NCBI RefSeq assembly: GCF_000179615.1
Contig: NZ_AEDD01000008.1
Coordinates: forward strand, 62,001 to 126,000
Reading direction: 5' to 3'
Origin: Paenibacillus curdlanolyticus YK9
GTDB lineage: Bacteria > Bacillota > Bacilli > Paenibacillales > Paenibacillaceae
DNA length: 64,000 nt
The notes beneath the pieces are model-generated. The model was not told the origin of the DNA and searched no databases. It saw only the letters and a program-made list of their open reading frames with translations. This document shows positions 35,023-42,293 of the stretch, piece by piece. The position numbers and the translations under genes are program-made. Position 1 is the first letter of the stretch; every line of letters begins with the position of its first letter.

Positions 35023-36480
35023 ATGTCGACGGCCAGACAGTCGCAGACTCATTATTATGATTCGCAATCGTTCTACGACGAAATGTTTGACAAAGACCTT
35101 GCCGTTCGTCCGCATTACGAATCGGTCCATCGGCTATTTTCTCGCATGAAGCCGACGGAGCAAGCCGCAAGGCAGCAGGCGCTCAACCAGCGAATGCTGG
35201 AAGAAGGCATCACCTTTACCCTGTACAGTCCTAACCAACAAGAACCCCTTGAACGCACCATTCCTTTCGACTACATCCCGCGCGTCATCCCGAAGCATGA
35301 ATGGGAAGCCATCGACCGCGGACTCCGCCAGCGCGTCCAAGCGCTGAACGCTTTTATCCATGACATTTATCACGAGCAGCATATTGTAAAAGACGGGGTA
35401 ATTCCGCGTCGCATGATCGTTTCCAACACGTATTTTCGTCCCGAAATGATTGGGGTCGATGTGCCTGGAGGCGTATATATTACAGCCTCAGGAATTGATC
35501 TCATACGAGACGAGAAAGGTAAATATTATGTATTAGAGGACAACTTGCGTTCGCCGTCCGGCTTTTCTTATTTGTATAAAGGGCGGACGATGATGAGCGA
35601 GCTGTTCCATGATTTATATTTGTCCTGCTCGGTTCAGGACGTTGAACGCAGCTTGAACGTGTTTCTAAGCGCGCTTCGCTCGCTGTCGCCAACGGGAAAA
35701 CGCGATCCGGTCATCGCGCTGCTTAGCCCGGGCTCCTTCAATTCGGCGTACTTTGAGCATACGTTTCTTGCGCAGCAAATGGGTCTCCACCTTGTCGAGG
35801 GGCGAGACCTCGTGTACAAGGATCACAAAATTTACGTTCGCAGCCTAAGCGGGCTTCGCCAAGTCGATGTGATTTATCGCCGTATCGATGATGATTTCCT
35901 CGACCCGCTAGCCTTTAATCCGAACTCCATGCTTGGGGTGCCGGGACTTATGAATGCGTATCGCGCAGGCAATGTGGCGATTGCCAATGCGCCAGGCACG
36001 GGCGTCGCCGATGATAAAGCGGTGTACGCGTACGTGCCGGATATGATCCGGTATTACCTTGGCGAGGAGCCGATTCTTAGCAACGTGCCGACGTACATTT
36101 TGTCGCGCAAGGAAGATCGGGAATACGCGCTTGCGCATCTGGATCAGCTTGTCGTGAAGGAGACCTCGCTCTCCGGCGGGTATGGCATGCTAATCGGCCC
36201 GACAGCTTCGGCCAAGGAAATTGCGGCATTCGCCGATGCGATTCGCAAATCGCCAGAGCGTTATGTCGCCCAGACGACGATGATGCTTTCACGTGCTCCG
36301 GTCATGCTGGATGGCGCGATGGCGCCTCGCCATATCGATCTTCGGGCGTTCGTGCTCAAGGGAACGGAATCGCATGTTATACCGGGCGGGCTTACGCGCG
36401 TTGCGCTTAGCGAGGGCTCGCTGGTCGTCAATTCCTCGCAAGGCGGGGGCGTCAAGGATACTTGGGTATTGAATCGTTAA
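35023..36480 (+). CDS. Circularly permuted ATP-grasp type 2 protein (DUF404/DUF407)
   Basis: A 485-residue enzyme of the permuted ATP-grasp group. Motifs: DFQ-like YYDSQSFYDEMFD at the start, RRMIVSNTYFRPEMIGVDVP, KYYVLEDNLRSPSGFSY (the acidic and Asn ligands for Mg-ATP), VIYRRIDDDFLDP, and VVKETSLSGGYGMLIG. ATP-grasp enzymes join a carboxylate to an amine through an acyl phosphate. In comparative genomics this family goes with alpha-E and transglutaminase-like genes, exactly as here, and has been proposed to make or attach a peptide; no product is known. GGAGGAGG precedes the ATG at 35023; the TTG at 35005 lies upstream of it. Confidence 0.9.
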   Translation: MSTARQSQTHYYDSQSFYDEMFDKDLAVRPHYESVHRLFSRMKPTEQAARQQALNQRMLEEGITFTLYSPNQQEPLERTIPFDYIPRVIPKHEWEAIDRGLRQRVQALNAFIHDIYHEQHIVKDGVIPRRMIVSNTYFRPEMIGVDVPGGVYITASGIDLIRDEKGKYYVLEDNLRSPSGFSYLYKGRTMMSELFHDLYLSCSVQDVERSLNVFLSALRSLSPTGKRDPVIALLSPGSFNSAYFEHTFLAQQMGLHLVEGRDLVYKDHKIYVRSLSGLRQVDVIYRRIDDDFLDPLAFNPNSMLGVPGLMNAYRAGNVAIANAPGTGVADDKAVYAYVPDMIRYYLGEEPILSNVPTYILSRKEDREYALAHLDQLVVKETSLSGGYGMLIGPTASAKEIAAFADAIRKSPERYVAQTTMMLSRAPVMLDGAMAPRHIDLRAFVLKGTESHVIPGGLTRVALSEGSLVVNSSQGGGVKDTWVLNR

Positions 36481-36532
36481 AGAAAGAACGGCTAACGAGC
36501 GGGTGCAGTGGAATAGGGATGGAGGGATTGCC

Positions 36533-37516
36533 GTGTTGAACCGGAATGCCGAAGCGCTGTTTTGGATCGGCCGCTATATGGAACGTGCGGAAAACCATGC
36601 GAGGCTGATCGATGTGCATTACCATTTGCAGCAGGATGAACTTCGCGCAAGCGAGGGCGACCAGACGGTAGAAACGATGTGCAAATGGGCGCGAATCGTC
36701 GATGCGCTGGGCAGCAGGCAAGCGTTCGAGCAGCAGTACGACTCGTATGATGAGCGAGAAGTGCTCATGTATGTCACGCTCGATCGCGATAATCCGAATT
36801 CGCTCGTTTCCTGCGTAAATCATGCCAGAAACAACCTTCGCACGCTGCGCGAGAAGGTGCCGAGCGAGCTGTGGGATACGATCAACGGCTTCTATTTGTG
36901 GCTGAGAGAGAAGCAGCCGGAGGATTTGACGAACGAATCGCCGCATCAGTTTTTTGGGCAGACCAAGGATTGGGCCGCCCTGTTCCAAGGGTACAGCCAA
37001 TCGGTGATGCCTCGGGAAAATGAGTGGCATTTCATCGAGTGCGGACGGTACTTGGAGCGTGCGGAAAATACGCTGCGCATCATGCAGGCAGTGGAGCATG
37101 CGGTAGCGGGCGACGGCTGGAACAGCGCTGCGGCCTATCCGTATCTGCATGCCGTTCTGAAGTCGGTCAGCGGCTACCAATCGTTCCGCCGCTACTATAT
37201 GGATAGCGTCGCAGTGGAGGCGATCGTGGAGTTCGTTGTGTTGAATCCCTCGTTCCCGCGGTCGGTCCATTTTGCCCTGCATGAGCTTGTCGATCATATG
37301 CGGGCTATCGATCTGCAGGATCAGCAGCTGCGCGCCTCGCATGAACGGATCGTTCGGCAAGTCGGCAAAGTGATTGCGGACATCGCCTGCCTAGAGCGGG
37401 AGGACCTGGTGCTTGATCGCGAGGGGCGGATCACTTCCCATCTGCTGCATGCCTGCGAATCACTCGGCACGACGTTTGCCAAAACGTTTTTCCGAATGGG
37501 GGAAGCCAGCGCATGA
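36533..37516 (+). CDS. Alpha-E domain protein (DUF403)
   Basis: A 327-residue all-helical protein with the family hallmark LNRNAEALFWIGRYMERAEN at the start and a second, internal repeat of the motif (FIECGRYLERAENTLRIM), hence the name for its conserved Glu. GGAGGG lies six bases before GTG 36533 and nine before TTG 36536; either could start, both non-ATG. Function is unknown, but it always accompanies the permuted ATP-grasp protein and a transglutaminase-like protein. It ends inside the next gene start (ATGA). Confidence 0.88.
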   Translation: MLNRNAEALFWIGRYMERAENHARLIDVHYHLQQDELRASEGDQTVETMCKWARIVDALGSRQAFEQQYDSYDEREVLMYVTLDRDNPNSLVSCVNHARNNLRTLREKVPSELWDTINGFYLWLREKQPEDLTNESPHQFFGQTKDWAALFQGYSQSVMPRENEWHFIECGRYLERAENTLRIMQAVEHAVAGDGWNSAAAYPYLHAVLKSVSGYQSFRRYYMDSVAVEAIVEFVVLNPSFPRSVHFALHELVDHMRAIDLQDQQLRASHERIVRQVGKVIADIACLEREDLVLDREGRITSHLLHACESLGTTFAKTFFRMGEASA

Positions 37517-38445
37517 AGCTCTATATCTCGCATTTGACGCAGTATAGCTACGGGGATCCAGTCACGGACAGCGTGAACGAAATCCGGCTGACGCCCAGCA
37601 CGAATGAGCGGCAATCGTGTTATAACCATTCGATCTCGATCGAGCCCAACGCTTCGTTATTTACGTACGAGGACAGCTTCGGCAACCGCGTGCATTCCTT
37701 TTCCGTGAACGCGCCGCACACGAAGTTGATGATCAAGACGAACATGACGGTCGTGACGACCGAATCGTTCAGCAAGGAAGAGAGCGCTTATAAACAGCAG
37801 CTGAAGCCTTCGGACGCTTGGGCGAAGCTCCACTCTGACGAGTCTGTCGATCGGTTTATTGAGTTTCTGCTGCCGACAGAGTATACGGAAGTGACGCCCG
37901 AGATTTTCAGCTTCATGGAAAATGTGCCGGTCGTCGGCACGGTTCATGAGGCGGAGGCATCGGAAGGCGGCGTGACCGTGAGCGTAACGCCAGCTATCGG
38001 CGTCTATGATTGGCTGGCGGCGTTGTCGAAGCATATCCGCTCGGCCTTTATTTATGATCCGTTGGCGACGGATGTGCGTACGAAGGCGTTCGAGATGATC
38101 GCCAAGCGGCGCGGCGTCTGCCAAGACTTCGCACATCTTATGGTGGCGGTTTGCCGGGCTCGCGGCGTGCCGGCGCGCTACGTGAGCGGCTATCATTTTG
38201 TCGGCGATCTGCAGGGCGGCAGCGCGGAATTCGAGCAGGCATCCCATGCGTGGGTCGAGGCCTACGTGCCGAAGCTCGGCTGGTGCGGTTTCGATCCGAC
38301 GAACGAATCGCCGATCGGCGAGCGTTACGTCAAGCTGGGGCATGGCCGCGACTACAAGGACATCGTGCCTGTGAAGGGCATTTATCACGGTACAGGGAAG
38401 CAGAGCTTGCAGGTGACGGTGGATGTTCGGAAGGTTGAGGAGTAA
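37513..38445 (+). CDS. Transglutaminase-like cysteine protease-fold protein
   Basis: A 310-residue protein with an N-terminal beta domain (YISHLTQYSYGDPVTDSVNEI) and a transglutaminase-like core at about 175-290 holding the catalytic Cys in RGVCQDFAHLMV, His in QASHAWVEAYVP and Asp in CGFDPTNESPIG. Such proteins hydrolyse or form amide bonds. No signal peptide is present, so it should act in the cytoplasm on the product of the ATP-grasp partner. The start overlaps the alpha-E gene by four bases. It is the last gene of the operon and is followed by a terminator. Confidence 0.9.
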   Translation: MKLYISHLTQYSYGDPVTDSVNEIRLTPSTNERQSCYNHSISIEPNASLFTYEDSFGNRVHSFSVNAPHTKLMIKTNMTVVTTESFSKEESAYKQQLKPSDAWAKLHSDESVDRFIEFLLPTEYTEVTPEIFSFMENVPVVGTVHEAEASEGGVTVSVTPAIGVYDWLAALSKHIRSAFIYDPLATDVRTKAFEMIAKRRGVCQDFAHLMVAVCRARGVPARYVSGYHFVGDLQGGSAEFEQASHAWVEAYVPKLGWCGFDPTNESPIGERYVKLGHGRDYKDIVPVKGIYHGTGKQSLQVTVDVRKVEE

Positions 38446-38520
38446 AGCAGACGAGCAGCTTCGACTGGAGTGTGGATTGTGCAGAGCAGCACTTCGTGTG
38501 CTGGGATAGTAGCGTTATAT

Positions 38521-38559
38521 GCAGCCGTAGACGGGGGTGGCCGTCTGCGGTTGTTTTTG
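38521..38559 (+). terminator. Terminator of the ATP-grasp operon
   Basis: Stem CCGTAGACGG / CCGTCTGCGG (one G-U pair) around GGGTGG, extended outward, followed by TTGTTTTTGT. It lies 75 bases after the transglutaminase stop. Confidence 0.75.
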
Positions 38560-38593
38560 TGTTGTGAAGGCGCATTGCGGGAGGAGGAACGGA

Positions 38594-38840
38594 TTTGCTC
38601 ATAGTGCATTTGCTGCTCATGTTGCATTTGTTGCTCGTTGCTGCTCTGATTGCGCATGCTGCTCTGGTTGGACTTGTTGCACATGTTGGCATTTGTTGCT
38701 CTGGTTGCACATGTTGCTTGTGTTGCTCGTATTGCTCGTGTTGCTCATGCTGCTCGTGTTGCTCGTGTTGCTCATGCTGCTCTGCTCTGGTTGCACATGT
38801 TACACTGGTTGCATTTGTTGCTCTGGCGTTCTGGTGCGCT
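38594..38840. repeat. Low-complexity tandem repeat of TTGCTCRTG-like 9-mers
   Basis: About 245 bp of degenerate 9-base units (TTGCTCGTG, TTGCTCATG, TTGCACATG, TTGCATTTG), most regular at 38706-38788. Frames remain open on both strands (Glu-Gln-His repeats on the minus strand, Cys/Leu-rich on the plus strand) because the period is a multiple of three. No ribosome binding site or similarity supports translation, so I treat it as non-coding. Confidence 0.8.
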
Positions 38841-38906
38841 TGCTGCTCACTGCTCACGTCGCTCGTCACGCTTATTAGCCGTCGGCTGCGTCGCCCCCAC
38901 TGCGCT

Positions 38907-39101
38907 CGTTGTATTTTGTACAACGAAAGGTAGGGATGATCGCGGCCATAATGATCTCATTGCAGAACGTGCAATGGGAAATTCGCGCAATGTTCCAAGA
39001 GGCCGAATAAACAATGTTTAGGTCCATTTCCGTTGTATAAACTGCAATGGGAATCTATTTGACCAGCAAAAACTCGCTTTTCATTGTACAAAATGCAACG
39101 G
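38907..39101. repeat. Four-palindrome element, family 1, copy B
   Basis: Four RTTGYA-N5-TRCAAY inverted repeats begin at 38908, 38959, 39032 and 39083, steps of 51, 73 and 51 bp, almost identical to the element at 10760. Spacers are TTTTG, GAACG, TAAAC and CAAAA. Copies two and three are followed by TGGGAA. Sequence between the palindromes is poorly conserved. As at the first site, it sits just downstream of a tandem repeat tract. Confidence 0.85.
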
Positions 39102-39313
39102 TTGAGGCGGACATCTGCGCGTGATTGTCGTGGTTGGAGCGAATGCATTCGCGTATAAACGCTAGAGTAGATTCCAAGTGTTTTGTCCAACACACATGCC
39201 ACATTCGGGCGTGGTTGTCACAAAATCGTTACCGGTGTAGCCCTAACGAGTTATGTTAATCCTCTTGATATACGCTAATATTAGAGAGAAGCAGCTTGGA
39301 GGGAGTTTTGACC
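39102..39313. other. Intergenic stretch before the YtkA-like lipoprotein
   Basis: About 210 bp without a gene. The promoter of the lipoprotein gene should be here; TTGATA (39254-39259 region) and TAATAT are candidates but their spacing is too short for a confident call. Confidence 0.4.
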
Positions 39314-39751
39314 ATGAATGAAAACAAACATCGGGCAGTCAGCCATCGTATTTTTTCGAAGTCTACGCGGCTGTTGTCGCTTATTGTGATCGCCATAGTG
39401 ATGATTGTCGCATTGTCGGCGTGTTCGGCGAAAGCGGGCGAGTCGTCGGAAGTCCATCCGAAAGACGTGACTGTCGATTTCTCGACATCTCCGCAAGTGG
39501 TGCACACGAGAGAAGCGACGACGTTGATTGCAGACGTGAAGGGCTTGAAGACGCTGGAGGGCGCTTCCTTGGCGTTCGATATCCGTAAGGCGAACTGGAA
39601 AGGGCTGCCGGAAGTCGTCAATGCACAGCTGGTGGATGGGAAGTATACGATTTCGAAAAAATTCGAGGAAAAGGGCGAATTTTTTATTTATATTCATCTG
39701 TATCAGGACGAGCTGCACATTACGAAGAAGAAGCAGATCGTTGTCGAATAG
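39314..39751 (+). CDS. YtkA/FixH-like lipoprotein
   Basis: A 145-residue lipoprotein. A hydrophobic segment (LLSLIVIAIVMIVAL) ends in the lipobox LSAC, with Cys at about residue 37, followed by one immunoglobulin-like domain of the YtkA/FixH type (VVHTREATTLIADVKGLKTL ... FEEKGEFFIYIHLYQDELH). Family members lie on the outer side of the membrane and some are near copper or cytochrome genes, but there is no such context here and the function is open. GGAGGGAG precedes the ATG at 39314; an earlier GTG at 39296 is in the site region. It is a single gene with its own terminator. Confidence 0.78.
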   Translation: MNENKHRAVSHRIFSKSTRLLSLIVIAIVMIVALSACSAKAGESSEVHPKDVTVDFSTSPQVVHTREATTLIADVKGLKTLEGASLAFDIRKANWKGLPEVVNAQLVDGKYTISKKFEEKGEFFIYIHLYQDELHITKKKQIVVE

Positions 39752-39768
39752 TAGAGCAGCTAGGCAAG

Positions 39769-39806
39769 AAGGGTGTCCCGAGAGCATAAGCTTGGGGCGC
39801 CCTTTT
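39769..39806 (+). terminator. Terminator of the YtkA-like gene
   Basis: Arms AAGGGTGTCCC and GGGGCGCCCTT pair with G-U wobble positions, loop of 14 bases with AAGCTT, then four T. It lies 17 bases after the stop codon. Confidence 0.75.
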
Positions 39807-39899
39807 AAGTTTGGACAAATTGGGGGGATCCGTCCAGTGTCGTCGACGCTAGCCGAGGTGAGGCTGGGCGGGACGAAGCGGGACGGGCCAAAGCGGAGC

Positions 39900-40082
39900 T
39901 AACGGACCCGGGAGCCCTTATTCGACCGAAATCGGGCATATTTGCGCTCTAACGGACCGAGGAGCCGCTATTCGACCAATTCAGCCCCCACGGGGCATCA
40001 AAATGGCGAAATAACGGCCGTGGGGTCCGTTGCATTTGAAATTGGCGCGTTTGGAGCGAAATAACGGCGCTGCGGTCCGCTA
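39900..40082. repeat. Four-palindrome element, family 2, copy B (183 bp)
   Basis: Units at 39900, 39950, 40012 and 40062, steps of 50, 62 and 50 bp, exactly as in the element at 14439. The first two read TAACGGACC...GCC(G/C) then TATTCGACC; the last two are reverse complements preceded by GCGAAA. Its right end overlaps the last codon of the CPBP protease gene by three bases, so it forms that gene's 3' end and may serve as a terminator. Confidence 0.88.
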
Positions 40083-40751
40083 GATTTCAGTACGCTGCAC
40101 TGTTACTCGCGCGATGTAGATGGCACGCAGATTATACGCGGTATGGATGATGATTGGCAGCAGCAATGAACCTGTAACCATGCATAGGTAGCCCATGATC
40201 AGCCCGAACATGACCGAGTTGGATATGCCGCGCAGCCCTTGCATGAAGTGACTGGCCCCGAAGAGCACGGAAGTGATAAGGTACGACATGGTCGGAGAAA
40301 GCGCGAATTGGTCGATGAAGCTGTGATACATAAACCCCCGATAAATGATCTCCTCGCAAATGCCTACCGTTAACGTGACGAATGCGAACTGAATTTGCTG
40401 GCTAGTGGTTGTCGGATACAGTCGATCGTCGTAATGGCTTCTGACCATTTCTTTGAACTGCTGATTATAGGGCATAAGGGCTAATGGGACGATTGTTGTA
40501 AGCGTAACGTAACCGATCAAGATCCATAGCACGATGCGCCAGAGGAGAGCGAAGGTTACGGTTGTAGCTGGCCAAAACAGCTCGCCAAGCGGGCTGACGC
40601 ATACAATCCATAGCAGCGTTGCCCAGTAAATCAGGTGCATCAGGAGGTAGCCATGCTCTTTGCTGGCGGCGCCTGCTTGCTGTTTTTTCGTCCGGTAGTA
40701 ATTAAAGATCGGAAGCAGAATAAGAATGAAAGCGTAAACATAAAATTCCAC
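40080..40751 (-). CDS. CPBP-family intramembrane protease (MroQ-like candidate)
   Basis: A 223-residue membrane protein with about seven helices and all three motifs of the CPBP (Abi/CAAX) protease group: EExxxR (E133, E134, R138 in CEEIIYRGF), FxxxH (H168 in FGASHF) and HxxxN (H203 in IHTAYN). The start GTG at 40751 has AAAGGAG ten bases before it; the longer frame to 40868 crosses the operators. CPBP proteases cleave inside or near the membrane. In Staphylococcus aureus the family member MroQ is needed for AgrD processing; here the gene is divergent from an agrBD cassette and shares its operators, so a similar role is a reasonable inference. Confidence 0.85.
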   Translation of the reverse strand: MEFYVYAFILILLPIFNYYRTKKQQAGAASKEHGYLLMHLIYWATLLWIVCVSPLGELFWPATTVTFALLWRIVLWILIGYVTLTTIVPLALMPYNQQFKEMVRSHYDDRLYPTTTSQQIQFAFVTLTVGICEEIIYRGFMYHSFIDQFALSPTMSYLITSVLFGASHFMQGLRGISNSVMFGLIMGYLCMVTGSLLLPIIIHTAYNLRAIYIARVTVQRTEI

Positions 40752-40770
40752 AGGCAGGACGCTCCTTTGA

Positions 40771-40799
40771 TTGACGCCCGATATCGGGCATGGTACGAT
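40771..40799 (+). promoter_or_regulatory. Promoter of the agr-like cassette
   Basis: TTGACG (40771-40776), spacer of exactly 17 bases, TACGAT (40794-40799). The spacer is occupied by the first operator palindrome, so a bound protein would exclude RNA polymerase. Confidence 0.65.
40776..40789. promoter_or_regulatory. Operator palindrome 1 between the protease and agr-like genes
   Basis: Perfect 14-bp palindrome GCCCGATATCGGGC, placed between the -35 and -10 boxes of the rightward promoter and 25 bp from the protease start. Confidence 0.7.
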
Positions 40800-40813
40800 C
40801 GAATCATAAGTGT

Positions 40814-40827
40814 GCCCGATTTCGGGC
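40814..40827. promoter_or_regulatory. Operator palindrome 2 between the protease and agr-like genes
   Basis: GCCCGATTTCGGGC, the same site with one central change, 38 bp centre to centre from the first and just downstream of the promoter. Two equal sites suggest cooperative or looping control of both divergent genes. Confidence 0.7.
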
Positions 40828-40846
40828 GAAAGGGGTGGTGGGCGTT

Positions 40847-41035
40847 TTGAGTCGAAAGTCAAACCCACTTGACTTAATTATAGGAACGGATGATGCGGCG
40901 AAGCTTTGGAATATATCGCAAGACCACGTAAAACGACTCTGCAGGGATGGAAGGTGTATCGCAAAGCAGATCGGCAAGACATGGATCATACTTAAGGATC
41001 AGGAGAACCCAACGCAACAGAATAAGGATGTGTGA
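40847..41035 (+). CDS. Small excisionase-type helix-turn-helix protein
   Basis: A 62-residue protein with a MerR/excisionase-like winged helix (GTDDAAKLWNISQDHVKRLC, then RCIAKQIGKTWIILKDQE). AGGGGTGG precedes TTG 40847, the only reasonable start; the longer frame to 40790 lies across the operators and promoter. Proteins of this size bind DNA as dimers or with partners. As the first gene of the agr-like operon behind two palindromes, it is the likely autoregulator of cassette and protease. Its stop lies a few bases before the next start. Confidence 0.75.
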   Translation: MSRKSNPLDLIIGTDDAAKLWNISQDHVKRLCRDGRCIAKQIGKTWIILKDQENPTQQNKDV

Positions 41036-41040
41036 ATGGG

Positions 41041-41733
41041 ATGTTTGAACTAATAATCAAGTTTGCAATTGCATTAATATTTTGTTGTTCAATGACCATT
41101 TTGATATTCACAATGTTTAAAGTTCCGATTAAGACAAATGATAAACAAATTACTACTTTTACATTAATAATAGGCTTTGTGAATTTTTATTTCAAATTTA
41201 TTCTTGGTTCTCCATACGGGTTCTTCTATCATGTTATCTCTTTCATTATTTTACTAATGATCCTAAGGAGATACCCTATATTATATGCTGTAATTGTATC
41301 AGCAACAGGATTTATTTGCTCAGGTTTGATTGATGCTGTGATTTCATCTGTTGCACAATTACTGAATGTATCTGTTGAACAGATGATTAATGAAATGCCT
41401 GTTTATATAATTTTGCATGTCACAACTACAGTTTTATATTTGATGGTTGCTTTCATGTTACACAAGTTTAATATAGGGTTCTCATTTGTTAAACGGAGGT
41501 TTTCTGGAAAAAGTAACATTTCAAATGCTAACTATTTATGGGGTGCAATGATGATAGTAGCAATGATCGTCATGACTTTTTTATCGCAGCCCTCCGTCAT
41601 TAATACGCTAAATATGTATATTATTATTTTGGTTGGTTTATTGTTTATATGCAGCATCTGTTATGCTTATATACAAAATAAGGTGTCATTAACTGATCGG
41701 TATGGAAATCAAGATAGGAGTGTTCAAAAATAA
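41041..41733 (+). CDS. Multi-pass membrane protein of the agr-like cassette (possible kinase-less AgrC sensor)
   Basis: A 230-residue, very hydrophobic and AT-rich-coded protein with six or seven predicted helices and a short hydrophilic C-terminal tail (KVSLTDRYGNQDRSVQK). In size, topology and position beside agrB and agrD it resembles the membrane sensor half of AgrC, but it stops where the dimerisation and ATPase domains would begin. I do not recognise a family with certainty. It could bind the peptide without a kinase, signal through the small HTH protein, or give immunity or export. AAGGA lies 12 bases before ATG 41041; GTG 41032 is an alternative. Its stop overlaps the proposed agrB start. 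Confidence 0.6.
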   Translation: MFELIIKFAIALIFCCSMTILIFTMFKVPIKTNDKQITTFTLIIGFVNFYFKFILGSPYGFFYHVISFIILLMILRRYPILYAVIVSATGFICSGLIDAVISSVAQLLNVSVEQMINEMPVYIILHVTTTVLYLMVAFMLHKFNIGFSFVKRRFSGKSNISNANYLWGAMMIVAMIVMTFLSQPSVINTLNMYIIILVGLLFICSICYAYIQNKVSLTDRYGNQDRSVQK

Positions 41734-42272
41734 AACTATCACAGTCGGTTTCTAATAGAATTGTTACATCAATAAAAACGAATGATCCAGACTCTTCCTC
41801 GGCAGCGGTATTAAAGTATGCTTTGGAGAACTTGATAAATCTGGGTATCTACATGCTTATTGTACTTATTATTAGTATGATCACTGGCGACTTCGTAACT
41901 GCGCTTATTGCAGTAGTTGTCTTTCCGCTCTTGCGTTATTTTAGTGGCGGCTTACATTTTAAATCAGAAAATGTTTGTAATATTATTTCCAGCTTACTTG
42001 TATTAATTTGTATATATTATAAAATTGATTTTTGGTATACTGGTGTTGTTATGAACGTAATAGCTTTAATTACTTTGGTAATAACTGCACCAGCAAATGT
42101 GCCAAGAAGTAATTTGAAGCGACACGAGTTCAAATATTTAAAAATGATCGTAGCAGTGATTGTTGGATCGAATCTTTATTTTCAAATGTCTGTGCTGTCT
42201 CTTGTTTTTTTTATTCAGGCTCTTACTACTTTACCAGTAGCTCAACGGTTGCTGGATAAGTATAAACTGTAG
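41730..42272 (+). CDS. agrB: AgrB, membrane peptidase for autoinducer peptide maturation (probable AUA start)
   Basis: A 180-residue AgrB with the catalytic pair H76 and C83 in FSGGLHFKSENVCNIIS; the S. aureus enzyme uses H77 and C84. AgrB cuts the C-terminal part of AgrD and forms the thiolactone. The frame contains no ATG, GTG or TTG before TTG 41823, which would remove the conserved amphipathic N terminus. An AGGAG lies nine bases before an AUA at 41730 that opens MKLSQSVSNRIVTSIKTNDP, a typical AgrB start, and gives catalytic residue numbers matching the family. The start overlaps the upstream stop. Its GC content is far lower than the neighbourhood. Confidence 0.85.
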   Translation: MKLSQSVSNRIVTSIKTNDPDSSSAAVLKYALENLINLGIYMLIVLIISMITGDFVTALIAVVVFPLLRYFSGGLHFKSENVCNIISSLLVLICIYYKIDFWYTGVVMNVIALITLVITAPANVPRSNLKRHEFKYLKMIVAVIVGSNLYFQMSVLSLVFFIQALTTLPVAQRLLDKYKL

Positions 42273-42293
42273 GAGGAAAGGGAGGGTGAAGCA

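Noticed and set aside
38330-39021. Cys/Leu-rich and Gln/His-rich frames in the 9-bp repeat tract
   Set aside because: Same artefact of a period divisible by three; no start signal, and the frames run into the palindrome element.
40752-40868. N-terminal extension of the CPBP protease to 40868
   Set aside because: It crosses both operator palindromes and the divergent promoter; GTG 40751 has AAAGGAG.
41823-42272. Short agrB starting at TTG 41823
   Set aside because: It removes about 31 conserved N-terminal residues and has no ribosome binding site.
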